Part shown: positions 23,559-34,189 of the stretch, piece by piece
Position numbering within the stretch: the stretch's first letter is position 1
How the letters are laid out: each line of letters begins with the position of its first letter
Source: Takakia lepidozioides
Taxonomy: Eukaryota; Streptophyta; Takakiopsida; Takakiales; Takakiaceae
Length of the DNA stretch: 64,000 bases
NCBI GenBank assembly: GCA_030704615.1
Contig: CM060731.1
Coordinates: forward strand, 95,460,756-95,524,755
Direction of reading: 5' to 3'
The notes under the pieces: model-generated
Databases searched by the model: none
Told to the model about the DNA's origin: nothing
Seen by the model: the letters and a program-made list of their open reading frames with translations, nothing else
Position numbers and translations under genes: made by a program

Positions 23559-24512
23559 AGATCGCCGTCGCCTTCAACCGGGGATTTCGTGCAACAAATT
23601 CCCACCGCTCCCTTGCCCCACATTCCGCCCGCTGTTATGCAGTATGGCCAAGCCATTGTGGAGACGACTGTGTCTGCCTCACAGTGGAGAATTGCTCGCA
23701 CAAAGCCGTCGTTTCGAGGAAGGTGTTCCGCAATTCGTGTGGATACACGGCAATGTTGTTTAGAGATGATAAGGAGGAATCCAGATGGGGCTGTCCCTGC
23801 TCCTACTTTTACAGGAAGATTTGTCCATGCAAAGTTTGCGGAGGCGACAACCACGCAGTTCTGGTTCTGCAGGCACGACATTATGACTTGCGTGTATGGA
23901 AAGCCCAAGTACGGCATACAAACAATGCCAGAGGCTCCCCCGGTGTGGCCGGTGGAACCAGGCTGCGATGTGAGTCAGGTTGAGGCCGACGCCCTTACCG
24001 CCGCAGGATTTCGGATGGTGCAGTGCACTGACGTCCCCAGACAACCATTTCCGCTTCCACAGCCTCCACCACCGACCCCTGTGAGAGCAAGAACAATGGG
24101 ACACGACAGCTCTAAGCATCCTACACACCGTTGGGGGAAACCGAAGAGGCGGCGACCTCCCTCAAAAGTGAACGAGACAAGGATGGGGAATGCACTTTGG
24201 ATGAACTGTACAATCCAGAGCTCGACAGAAGTGCCCCCACCAGGATTCGGGCGTGTGTATCAAATGGCCACGGCGGGCTCAGCTGTTCGCAATGAGGTGT
24301 ACACCATCACCATTTCAGAATTACCCACCTGCAATTGCACCGACTTCCAGATCATGGCGAACAAGGGGGCATCATACTGCCCTTGCAAGCATTTGTACTA
24401 CGTGTACCTAAAGAGACTCCGTTGTAATTCCACAACTCATCACTTCATACATGCACCAGGGTTGAGCCCCCAGGAGGTTCACACTCTTCTGAATATGGAT
24501 CCAGGGGACTAG
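23559..24512 (+). CDS. TPase2: C-terminal part of Mutator-like transposase with SWIM zinc finger
   Basis: Open from the gap edge to a stop at 24512. Collinear with the last third of TPase3 (from about 39240): W-R-I-A-R-T near the start, F-W-F-C-R-H-D-I-M-T-C-V, K-P-K-Y-G-I, and the SWIM finger C-N-C-T-D-F...C-P-C-K-H-L-Y-Y-V-Y (about 24328-24415), which probably binds DNA or a protein partner. Unlike TPase1 and TPase3, the visible part shows no frameshift or internal stop. The catalytic core is not in the sequence because of the gap, so the state of the whole gene is unknown. Confidence 0.85.
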   Translation, partial: RSPSPSTGDFVQQIPTAPLPHIPPAVMQYGQAIVETTVSASQWRIARTKPSFRGRCSAIRVDTRQCCLEMIRRNPDGAVPAPTFTGRFVHAKFAEATTTQFWFCRHDIMTCVYGKPKYGIQTMPEAPPVWPVEPGCDVSQVEADALTAAGFRMVQCTDVPRQPFPLPQPPPPTPVRARTMGHDSSKHPTHRWGKPKRRRPPSKVNETRMGNALWMNCTIQSSTEVPPPGFGRVYQMATAGSAVRNEVYTITISELPTCNCTDFQIMANKGASYCPCKHLYYVYLKRLRCNSTTHHFIHAPGLSPQEVHTLLNMDPGD

Positions 24513-25366
24513 TGAGCTTGGCTTGCGGTCCACATACAATGGTACGCCCATCCTTTTCGGATAGTAGAACTGTACTGCTGCCAGTACCTCAGACTCTGGC
24601 CACAGAAAGGTCCAACATATGTCTTGCCTACCAGTAACCTGTTTTGCTCGAACTAAGATATTACTATATCGTTCACTTGTTTCCACGTGCATGTATTTTT
24701 GTATGTTGGAGGGTTCATGTTTTTCTGCTTTCCGAAAACTTGCTTTCCTCATTCGACCTCCGACAAGGAAATGCGGCGCCGAATTTCCAAGTATCGTCGT
24801 AGGTACCCCCAGAGGCGGCCTTCGCCAACACCAAACCGCTCCGAAATTTTGCACGTGCGAACCCTAATGCGGCACCCTATTTCCCAGTTCAGTTGCAAAC
24901 CTTTCCCGCCGAATACCCGAAGAAGACAGAATTGTGAAGTACTGCAGACTGTATTGGTGCAGACTCCATTGGTTCAATCGCGGCAAAAGGGTCAGCTTCA
25001 TTCCAATGTTAAGGCATGTAAAACCGCGGAATACTCTATACAGGCCAGTATGCGACGTCCTTTTGCAGTGGTATACTGGATTTCCCGTTGCACGGTCACT
25101 TATTTCCATGAGCGGATCTAAAAAACCATGAGCGGACTTGTTACTGACGACATATCTTCGCCGCATTACATGATCTGGAACGTCCAAAAACGGCAAGGTC
25201 AAATAAAAAACTATTATTTTAATACTTGTTTAATCTGCCGCATTTCCAAATTTGGAGGAGTCCGCTCATGAAATCCGCGTATCTTAGACTTCGGCTCACC
25301 GCTCATGCGGCTCATGCGGCTCATGGCTCATGGCTCATGGTTTCTGCTCATGAAATAGTAAACCTC
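24513..25366. repeat. Right terminus of element 2
   Basis: Non-coding downstream of TPase2. One palindrome-like site lies near 24772 (AAATGCGGCGCCGAATTTCC). 25268-25366 is the terminal repeat: CTCATG(C/G)GG and GGCTCATG units in tandem ending CTCATGAAATAGTAAACCTC. Confidence 0.8.
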
Positions 25367-27701
25367 CCATAAACTAATAGGAATGGTGTATACTTAGTGG
25401 TGACTTTATATGAAGTCCTGTATGACCACAAAGCTGTCAACAGCTTTGTATCCCAATCCGTTCTGTTTGCATTGACTATCTTAGCCAAGATAGTACATAG
25501 TATTTTGTTGGTAGCCTCTGCCTGTCCATTACCCTGTGGGTAATATGTTGTACTTTTCCTATGCACAATCATGAATTCTTTAGTCAATAATTCAATGGTC
25601 TCATTAATGAAGTGACTTCCCTGATCACTGATAAATTCTAAGGGACAGCCAAATCGTGTAAGTATGTTCTCATACAGGAACCTTGCTGTGGACTTGGCTG
25701 TGTTGTCCCTCAAAGCTTTAGCTTCCACCCACTTCGTAGTATAATCAGTGGCTGTAATTATGTACCTATTTCGTGTATTCTTGGCTGGTGGGTTAATCGG
25801 TCCAACAAAGTCTAGTCCCCATTTCTGAAATGGTTCCGTAGGCATTGTAGGATGCAAGGCCATCCTTCCAGATCTCTGCAAATGTCCTAGCCTCTGACAT
25901 TCATCACAACTCTGACAATACTCGTGTACATCTTTGAACAAAGTAGGCCACCAGTAACCTGCGAGTAGTATCTTCCTACTGGTAGTCTCTTCTCCAAAAT
26001 GACCTCCAGCCACTCCTTTATGAACTTCCTCCAAAACTTTATTTACTTCATGGTGGTACAAGCATCGTTTTAGTACTCCATCAGGTCCTAGCTTATACAT
26101 TCTGCTTCCTACCATAGTATAAGGTAAAGCTTTGATAGCGATTCTTTTCCTCTGCTCCTTACCATAACTAGGTGGGCATTGACCATGAGTAAGGTAGTAT
26201 CTGATTGGCCACTGCCAATCTAACCATTCATCTGCACTTCCTTGCACCTCCATTATAAATAAACTCGCATCAGGTAACTGATCGTCCACTCCTGTGGCGG
26301 CCTCTCCTGTTGTTAGTCGTGACAAATGATCTGCTACAAGATGCAAACGGCCAGGCTTGTAAATAACCTTGAACTCAAACTCATGCAAGATTATTAACCA
26401 CCTCGCTATCCTTCCGCTTATCAAAGGTTTGTTCACCAGATATATCAGAGCCTGGTGATCCACATAAAACATAAACTTTCTTCCCAATAAATCATTGCCA
26501 GTGCTTCTCTTTTAGTTGTGCTATAGTTCCTTTCAGCACTGTTCATCAACCTGCTAGCATAGTACACAGGTGAATCTATATTTCCTGTAACATTCTGGGC
26601 TAACACCGCTCCCAACGCTTCTCCTGATGCATCGCAGTGAACATGAAATACTACATGCCAGTGAGGATTAATCAGCACAGGTGTAGTTGTTACTGACAGT
26701 GTAAGTTCCTCAAACGCCTATTGACATTCAGCTGTCCAGGCAAACACTGCATCTTTCTTCAGAAGCTTGCTCAATGGTGCTGCTATTTGTGCATACCTTT
26801 TGACAAATCTTCTGTAATAACTGGTTTGCCCAAGGAATCTCCTTAGACTCTTAATATTCACTGGTGGTGGAGAGGCTGTAATGGACTCTGTCTTCCTGAG
26901 ATCCACAAGAAGTCCCTTCTTACACACAATGTGTCCCAGAAGCACCCCTGAGTTCACACAGAAAGTACACTTCTCTGGATTCAAGCCCAAACCTCTCATC
27001 CTGCATCTGGCCAGACATAACTCCAATTTATGCAAGTGCTCATTCTTAGAGCTGTACACATTGAAATCATCCAAGAACACCTGCATGAAATCATCCAGAT
27101 ACTCATGAAAAGATTCACTTATTACTCTCTGAAAGGTTGCTGGTGCATTACAAAGTCCAAAGGGCATGACTTTGTATGCATAAGCACCCCAGTCTGTGAT
27201 GAAAGCTGTCTTTCCTTGATCTTCTTCTGCCACTTGCACTTGATTATAACCACTGAACCCATCCATGAATGAGTACATCTCATGGCCTGCCACCGTGTCC
27301 AATACTGCTTCTGTGAATGGCAAAGGGAAAGGATCTTTCTTCGTACAAGCATTCAGCTTCTTGTAGTTCACACATACTCTTAGTTTACCATTCTTCTTGG
27401 GAACTATAACAATGGGTGACAACCAAGTTGTATACTCTATTGGGTATATAAACTTAGCCTCAACCAACTTCTTAATCTCTTCTCCAACCTTCTGTGCGTA
27501 GTTGGGATTCATTCTATACCTCGCCTGCTTGATTGGTACTGACCCTGGTTCCAGTTCAATCTTATGCTGACAGACTTCAGGTGGTATCCCTTTTAGATCC
27601 TCATAGCTCCAAGCAAATACATCTCTGTATTTGATGAACAAGCTTTTAGCTTCTTCAAAGAATTCCGGCTCCAAATCAGCTCCTACTTTCACCATCCTCG
27701 G
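25367..27701 (-). pseudogene. pol: R2 pol: Ty3/gypsy RT, RNase H and integrase (3-prime part of a split element)
   Basis: Minus-strand pol in three open pieces: 26718-27692 (RT: F-G-L-C-N-A-P-A-T-F, catalytic F-L-D-D-F in place of the usual Y-x-D-D), 26445-26678 (RNase H start, H-C-D-A-S-G-E-A-L-G-A-V-L) and 25367-26487 (RNase H end V-I-Y-K-P-G-R, zinc region C-x2-C, integrase D-F-V-G-P-I, S-D-Q-G-S-H-F, G-Q-A-E-A-T-N). A stop near 26718 and a frameshift near 26480 break it. It is cut at 25366 by element 2 inside the integrase T-P-F-L-L-V-Y-G motif, so its end and 3-prime LTR are lost. The gag half is at 40945-44812: the frame is continuous across the element 3 target site (E-E-P-R-M on one side, P-R-M-V-K-V-G on the other). 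Confidence 0.9.
27693..27701. repeat. Element 3 target-site duplication, left
   Basis: CATCCTCGG, identical to 40945-40953 and part of the R2 coding frame. Confidence 0.92.
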
Positions 27702-27760
27702 GGGGGCTGCTATTTCATGAGCGGCATGAGCATGAGCGGAAAAAAAAAAAGCATGAGCAG
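27702..27760. repeat. Element 3 left terminal inverted repeat
   Basis: TGCTATTTCATGAGC followed by GGCATGAGC and ATGAGCGG motifs, an A10 run and another GCATGAGC. It pairs with 40887-40944. The short repeated CATGAGC units may be transposase-binding sites (inference). Confidence 0.88.
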
Positions 27761-27921
27761 ACCATTGTGAGTCCACGGAAATAGGGTTAGGAGGCACGGA
27801 AATAGGGTCATGTGAAGTTGGAATGTGGCAGCAGTGGACTTGAAATGCAACATTTTATTGCAAATTTTGTGCAAGCCACGTCTATACAAGTGTGTTCTAA
27901 CTGTCATAGCCGGAATGGGCA

Positions 27922-30900
27922 CTACTCTCCTACACCCTCCGAGGAACTTGCCCCACCTTCTTCCTCATCCCCCTCATCCTCCGAGCTCTGTGATGCATCA
28001 GTTCCACTATGCCTCTCAAAAATCCCGTCCTCTCCTTGGGGGACTGTCCACCTCACCTCCTGGGAATCTTCTGCGTCTTCTCCCCCACTTTCCTCAGCAG
28101 AATCCAACACAAATCTACGAGCTCGACGGGCTCTAATAGCTGCTGCCTCCTCCCTCATCTTCATTTTCTTGAGGCTTGCCTCGTCTAAAATCTGCTGTAC
28201 ACGACTACGTTCGGAACACCTCCTAATGGACACCGAAGCAAGCCGGGCAGCATAAGTAGGAAGGATGTACTCCCTTTCTGGACTAGGCATGAAATCCCCC
28301 CTGGCAAAAAAAGGCACGTTCCTCCTGCCCATGAACTCCGGTGTAGACGTCCCTCCGGCAGTACTTGGCATCCTACAGTAAGAACAAATCCACTTGAAGA
28401 ATGTCAATACCAGCACAACCAGAAAGGGTTTTCAATGAAATAAGAGAGCGGAGGGAGGTGCCTCACAAAATCTGGAGGCAACTTACAATGCCACCACTCA
28501 CTCGTAAACCGGGGCTCCTCGGCCTCGATCCCAACTTCCTCCCCCTGCTCCTTCTCGGATTTTTCCTCATCCTCCGAGGATGCCTCTTCCTCTTTCGGCA
28601 GACGTTCAGCCGCTGCAAGTTCCGAGTTGTGGAGGGCAGTATCTGGCTCGAAGGCGAACACATGCCTGTCGGACAACGTCCCTGCCCACATTGAAGCACC
28701 TGAGGAACAAAGCGGGCGGTTAATAGCTTGCGGCATGCAATTGCAATGGGGCCAGGGGACAAACTGAGCACGTGAAGGCTTACCCGTGCCGCATGTGAGG
28801 TCCAGAATCCGCCCTTGGACATCCGAGCACGTCTCCATGAGGGTTTGGATGAAAGCAGGGCTCCGGGTCCGGCTGTACCGCCACGGTTTGCCTGTCTTTG
28901 TGTCCTTCGGCATACTAGAGTGGGGCACATAGTTGTAGAGGACATCGTAGGTTACAGGGTCCACAGCGGCATCAACAAGACGACCGTCGTTGCGGAATTT
29001 GAACGTAGACCCTCTCTTCACAAAGCAATATGCCTCAAACACCAATGTCTGCACATCCAACAAAGAAGGGATCAATTCCAGGGTCTACTTAACATACACC
29101 ACAATATGAAGTGAATGCAATAGATTGATAACTTACACTTTGGCCCTCTGTTCGCAACCCCTGCATACTGATGCAGAACCATTTTCTGAGGAGGACCGGG
29201 GTGACACTTTTCGGTGTCCACCTTGCCACCGCATTCTCTGTGGTCTTCCCTCTCGTGGCAAGGACAACCACACATCCACCGTCATCCAGAAGCATCCCCG
29301 CCAGCCCAAACCCGGCTTTCCAGTAGTCCTCAGTAAACCTGTTCCAGGTGGGCACACCATCCAGGCCCTCCAGCAGCTCCCCATCTGGAATGTCGAGGAG
29401 AATCATGTCGCAAGCTCTCTCCACCTCAACCCCCCCCCGAGTGCTCTTGCAATTCGTGCTCACAGCCGTGAAGAATTCCATCATGGCTTCAAAACCAGGG
29501 GTGTCTTTAGGCTCTGTACCGGCAGCCCTCTTCTTGGCTTTCCCCTTCTGCTCCGCCAGAGACGTGTTGTGTGCCACCTTCTTCGCCCTGGCAACGAGAG
29601 CGTCAAGGAAGCTCTCATTGACGCATTGGATGATGGTTGGAGGTTCTAGCTTTGGCCTGTGCGTAAACGTCACCGCCGAATACCGCCGTGTAGGCTCGCC
29701 CTCAAATGCCAACTTCTTGGCAGAGCCAGTCCCACTCCGAACTGACTTGGGAACCCGGACGACCGGTGACTGGGTAGGAGCAACAGCAGTCGCAGGACCT
29801 TGAACAAAATCGGCGTCGGAGTCACTCTCTTGGGTCCCCTCCTGCGCCTCCTCCGATGCCCCGATGGTTTTTTCTTCTTTTTGGGTGTTACTGCAGTCAC
29901 CTGTTTCCTTGTCCTTTTCCTTTGACCTTTACTCTTCTCATGCAATTTCTCCTGAATTCCTGCCTGAGCAAGCTCTGCCACTTTCCTGGAGTTCGCAAGC
30001 GCTTTTGCCTCTTTTGCACCCAACGGAGGCAGCGGAGCCCGGTTTCGTCGGAATTCAGCATCCAGCTTCAATTGAAACTCGGATGGGTCGAGCGAGCCGG
30101 GCGGAAGGTCCACATACCAAGGGCAATCACGCAAATGTTCCAGATGCCACTCCTTCACAATATCGTCAGTGTACATGGAGTCAGCCCCAGGGTTCCTCCA
30201 TGCCAGGAAGAATGGTGGCTCGAAAGACAGATGACCTTTCTCCAAAAGCGAGAACTTACAGTACCTGCATTCATGAAAAACACAATGAGGTCCGAAAATG
30301 GCTAAGTCTCTGAACGGCAATAGGGCCTACAACTGGAATATGGCGCCGAATTTCCACTTCAGGGCCACCCAGTCTAGGGACTTAGCCCGAAAATGGCTAA
30401 GTCCCTCGACGGCAATAGGGCCTAGAACTGGAAAACGGCGCCGAATTTCCAGTTCCGGGCCAGCCACACTAGGGACTTAGGCCGAAAATGGCTAACTCCC
30501 TGAACGGCAATAGGGCCTAAAACTGGAATATGGCGCCGAATTTCCACTTCAGGGCCAACCAGTCTAGGGACTTGGGCCGAAAATGGGTAAGTCCCTGAAC
30601 GGCAATAGGGCCTGGAACTGGAAAATGGCGCCGAATTTCCAGTTCCGGGCCAGCCAGTCTAGGGACTTAGCCATTTTCGGAGCCCTGACTGGAAATTCGG
30701 CGCCATTTTCCCTAACACCACTTGAGGCCTCTAACATCCTGCAATGCCAGGACTTGAAAGAAAGGCAGCGCGTATGTACCTGTACAGAAGGCGCATTGCT
30801 GCTTTGTCCGCGTTCGGCTGGTCGGTGAACTCGTGGCTCCGGCGAGCATCTGCTATCTCCCGAAAGAATAGGTTGGTTTTGTAGAGCAGAAAGTACCTCG

Positions 30901-33900
30901 TCACATAGTCACGTAGGCTCTCTGCTGCAGGAGATATCTCCATCTTGAACTGATGTGCTTGTGTGTCCAGCTGCTCTTGCGCATTCGTCGTCACCTGTGG
31001 AGATTGTCCATCAGATCGCTTTCCTCAAAAAATACAATGAATCCACCCCCTACTAGAGTACAAGCCCCAAACGAAGCGTGGGGAAGTACCTGAAACCACC
31101 ATGTCATGCGGTTCATCCACATGTCGAATGTGGGGTCAGAGAGTTTGTCCGGTTTGGGGAAGCTCCACATGTCCCTGGTACTTTGGGAACCATTCCAGAT
31201 TTGGAGCCACCGGGTCTGTCCAACCACCCAGCATATTCGTAAGCGCCAAACACCACAAAAAGGAGTTGTTGCCACCACAATTTGGTTAAGAATGTATCAC
31301 CTTTTCTGTTGCATCCACACAGGATGTGGCTAGACGATGGAGCTTCTCCAATGTCATCGTGGGCTTCAGAGCGCGAGAGTAGTGCTTCCCCACCTCCACC
31401 AGAAAGTCGGCACCAAGGGCGGGATCAGCTATGGCCACGTACTTTACCATCCACGACTTGTACTTTATGCGGGCCCTCACCTCCGCAGCTTTGACATACG
31501 ATTCGAGTTCCGGGAGGGTTGGATTCTTCTCCTCTGACTCCATGTAGAACCTCCGCGCATGTGCCAAATCCTGCTGTATTTTCGTCTGTCGAAAAGGCGC
31601 ACATAAGATTAGAGATCCTGCTCAACACAATTTCTTCTATTGGGGGAGGAGAGACAAATTAGCTCAACAAAACTGTGAGGAGCTTTACCCGAAATATGTA
31701 GTCCACCATGGCGTCGACGCTCAGCCTATACCAGGTTCTGTCTGCCTTTGCCTCCGACTTGCGCAGGAGGTCGGCACTGAGGGAATTGGCAAACTCTTGC
31801 ACCCCCTGCTTCCCGACATCCTTCACTCGGAAGAGCATATGGGACAAGTTCGTGGCAATGAAGGCATTCTCAGTCACCCTGCAGTGCCACATTTCCATCA
31901 AACAATACTGAAATGGGAATTTTCATCATATATGAGGATTCGCAATGAAATGACTTCCAAATTCAAAGTCCAAAAGCGAGAGGGGTTGTAGCTTACGAGT
32001 TGATGTCGGCCATTGCAGCTTTGAGAAGACTGCGATCTTTGGGCCCCGCAACCTTCAGCACAACACAATCGACGGCGAAATGCCAATCGAGATCGTTGGG
32101 GTGGGCTTGGGCAATGTGCTCCATCCATGCCAGGAGGCGATGATTGCCGTCCCACACGTAGAACATCTTACCGGACATGTGCTGGAAAAGAGGATCACTA
32201 GCAATCGATCTCTCGAACTCCTCATTTCGTGTTTGCCAATGGGGACCCCATTTGTCCACCTCATCGGAAGTGTGGGCACGGGAAGCTCCGTGGTCGTTCT
32301 CAATGGAAACGTAAAAGGCGGCAGACCCCATTCGATATCCATCCCGGAAAGAGAATTTCAGCTTGTCGATATCGCCTGGCAGGGCAGGTCTCACCACCTG
32401 CAATGACACCAAGCGGCAAAGGGGAATTCGAAGCTTGGCCGGGTACACCATGCCCCCCAGCACCCTGCCAATGTTGCTGTGGGTTGCCTCCAACATCTTG
32501 GCAGCGGCCAACTTCATATCCGCCTCAGACATGACGTCTGCTGCAGAGGGGTTTTCCGGCAGCCCACCAGGACCGCCAAATCCAGCCTGTATGCTCCGGG
32601 TTTGGGGCCTGGGGATGTCCGGGAGGATGTCATCCTGGTCAGAAACCTCCATGTCGTCCTCCTCAACAGGGTCAGCCACCTGCGAAACAACCTCCAGCAC
32701 TCTTGTCGTCTCTACTGCCCTCTCCCTGGCTTCACCTCGAACTTGCACAATCCGTGCTCTTTCAGGTGTTCTTTCCTCTCCTCCACTCTCCACCGTATGG
32801 GTAATTGCGGGGGCTGCTCTTGCCCGCGATGGTCTAACCGGTGTGCTACTGCCTCTCTGTGGTGTCTTGTAGGGATCCACCGTCTCTGTGGGTCCCTCGC
32901 TTACATTGGCATCTGTCATTTGGGCACCCCTGGCCTCTTCAGCTGCCTTTTGTCTTTCCTCCTGGCTAGCATTCTGTCTCGTCTGTTCTTTTGCCCTCTC
33001 TTTTGCCCTCTCACGGGCTTTCTGTTTCTTACTAGGGCTAGCAGCAGGGGAGCCCTCCAGGACAACCACCTTTGATTGAGGCGAACTGAAACCCTCGCGC
33101 GCACTGCTCACTCCCCCCTCCGCAGCCCGTGACTGCTCTCTCGCCGGGGATTGCATGTGCTTAGCTTTCTTCTTTTCTTTGCGTGGGCGGGCCCTACTGC
33201 ATGTGCATGAACAACCTCCATTGCCGGATCTGCTGTCCTCATGTCCTCACGCCCTTCACCTGCCATGCCGCCTGCACCAACCTCCCCAATGCCTACTCTG
33301 TCGTAATCTCGTTGCAAGTCCTCCCGTCCACCAACAAAAGGTTTAAGTTTGCCCTCTCGCCCCAAGTTGGGCGATTCAAACATGCGATGAGTTGGAGCTG
33401 TCGATGATACCACCAGCGTGCCGGGCTCGTCGTCACTCTGTCATTGACAAAAATCGTGAAAACCAACATCGGTGCAAAAAGCAGCATCGCAACGAGCAGC
33501 GCAACCACCATAGCAACAATCATGTAGCAAAAATGAAAACATAACAAGTTTAGGAAGTATGGAGAGCCATGCAACAACAATGAAAACAAATGCAACCATT
33601 GCCTAAGAATGACATGCACAAGCAGCCTTCTCCAGAGCTGCCGGATTTGCACACGCATTGCAAACAATCTAAGGTTCACTCAACTATCTAAAGTTCACTC
33701 ATACAGCAAAGCCAGGATGAAGATGCAAAAACAAAGCGAAAGCAAAAAATAAATCGAACAAACCGAAAGCAGAAGTGGCTTGCCTGAGAGTACTCGGCTT
33801 CAGTTGGCGCAGGTTGTGAGCAAGACACTGGAATCTCCTGCTGGAGCTTCAGTTTGGCCATGCGAGAGATTGGCCGTCGTCCGTAGTACAGAGCTTTCAA

Positions 33901-33960
33901 CTTCCGCCGCGGTCTGGATGTGAGGTCTCTCTCAGGAGAGCCACGCCCTTCAGGAGGCAT
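27922..33960 (-). CDS. AB2: ten-exon ParB-like nuclease / beta-class DNA methyltransferase-like fusion
   Basis: Exons, with consistent GT/AG junctions except a GC donor after exon 1: 33784-33960, 31997-33437, 31689-31879, 31301-31585, 31090-31215, 30780-30994, 29137-30264, 28784-29048, 28487-28699, 27922-28372. Order of parts: basic N-terminus; long charged disordered region; ParB-like domain with P-A-L-P-G-D-I-D-K-L and V-W-D-G-N-H-R-L-L-A-W-M (exon 2); helical exons 3-6; W-Y-V-D-L-P domain and Lys/Arg linker (exon 7); methyltransferase-like domain with D-M-I-L-L-D-I-P-D-G and L-L-D-D-G-G-C-V-V-V-L (exon 7), R-S-P-A-F-I-Q-T-L-M-E-T-C and I-L-D-L-T-C-G-T-G (exon 8), A-S-M-W-A-G and F-A-F-E-P-D (exon 9); acidic tail with W-T-V-P-Q-G-E-D-G-I-F-E. 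Motif IV before motif I is the beta-class order. Domain calls are mine by motif, not by search. One frameshift lies in an A-rich run near 29866-29883. Exon 1 and start are the least certain. Confidence 0.85.
30285..30720. repeat. Tandem palindrome repeat in AB2 intron 6
   Basis: About four units of roughly 95 bp (CCGAAAATGG at 30291, 30387, 30482 and 30578), each with a GGCGCC-centred imperfect palindrome. It lies wholly between exon 6 (ends 30780) and exon 7 (starts 30264), the same place as the seven-unit array in AB1. Confidence 0.92.
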
Positions 33961-34189
33961 AAGTCCCAGCCAAAAAGATCTCCTTTTTTGGGGTACATGC
34001 CTGGAATACCATGTTAAGCCAAGTTTAGAATGAGATTTAGGGTACGTGTCCAGGAAGCCATGCGTCGCCAGCCCAAATAATAACCGACGGCCGTCGACAT
34101 TTATTGCCCAACTGCGCAATTAAATGTCGGATGAAGCCCTCCATGTCGGATGAAAATCGACGTAAACAGTCCCGGAATTTCCAACGTAG

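Larger units (their letters stand above)
16806..25366 (-). mobile_element. Element 2: diverged Mutator-like transposon with AB3 and TPase2
   Basis: Ends are inverted repeats: the left reads GAGGGTTACTATTTCATGAG from 16806, the right GAGGTTTACTATTTCATGAG inward from 25366. Both continue into short tandem CATGAGC-type motifs. Inside, AB3 is on the minus strand next to the left end and TPase2 on the plus strand next to the right end, the same order as element 3. The 9 bp outside each end do not match (AGGCCCTAT left, CCATAAACT right): the left flank is the AB1 intron array and the right flank is R2 pol. So the present junctions are not a simple insertion; rearrangement or misassembly is likely. 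A 500-N gap lies inside. Confidence 0.82.

Noticed and set aside
16806-25366. Element 2 as a simple insertion into R2
   Set aside because: No matching 9-bp duplication, and the left flank is not R2 sequence.
27922-33960. Bacterial or phage contamination as source of the ParB-like/methyltransferase-like gene
   Set aside because: The gene has spliceosomal introns, five related copies, and sits between transposon termini in a plant-type retrotransposon.
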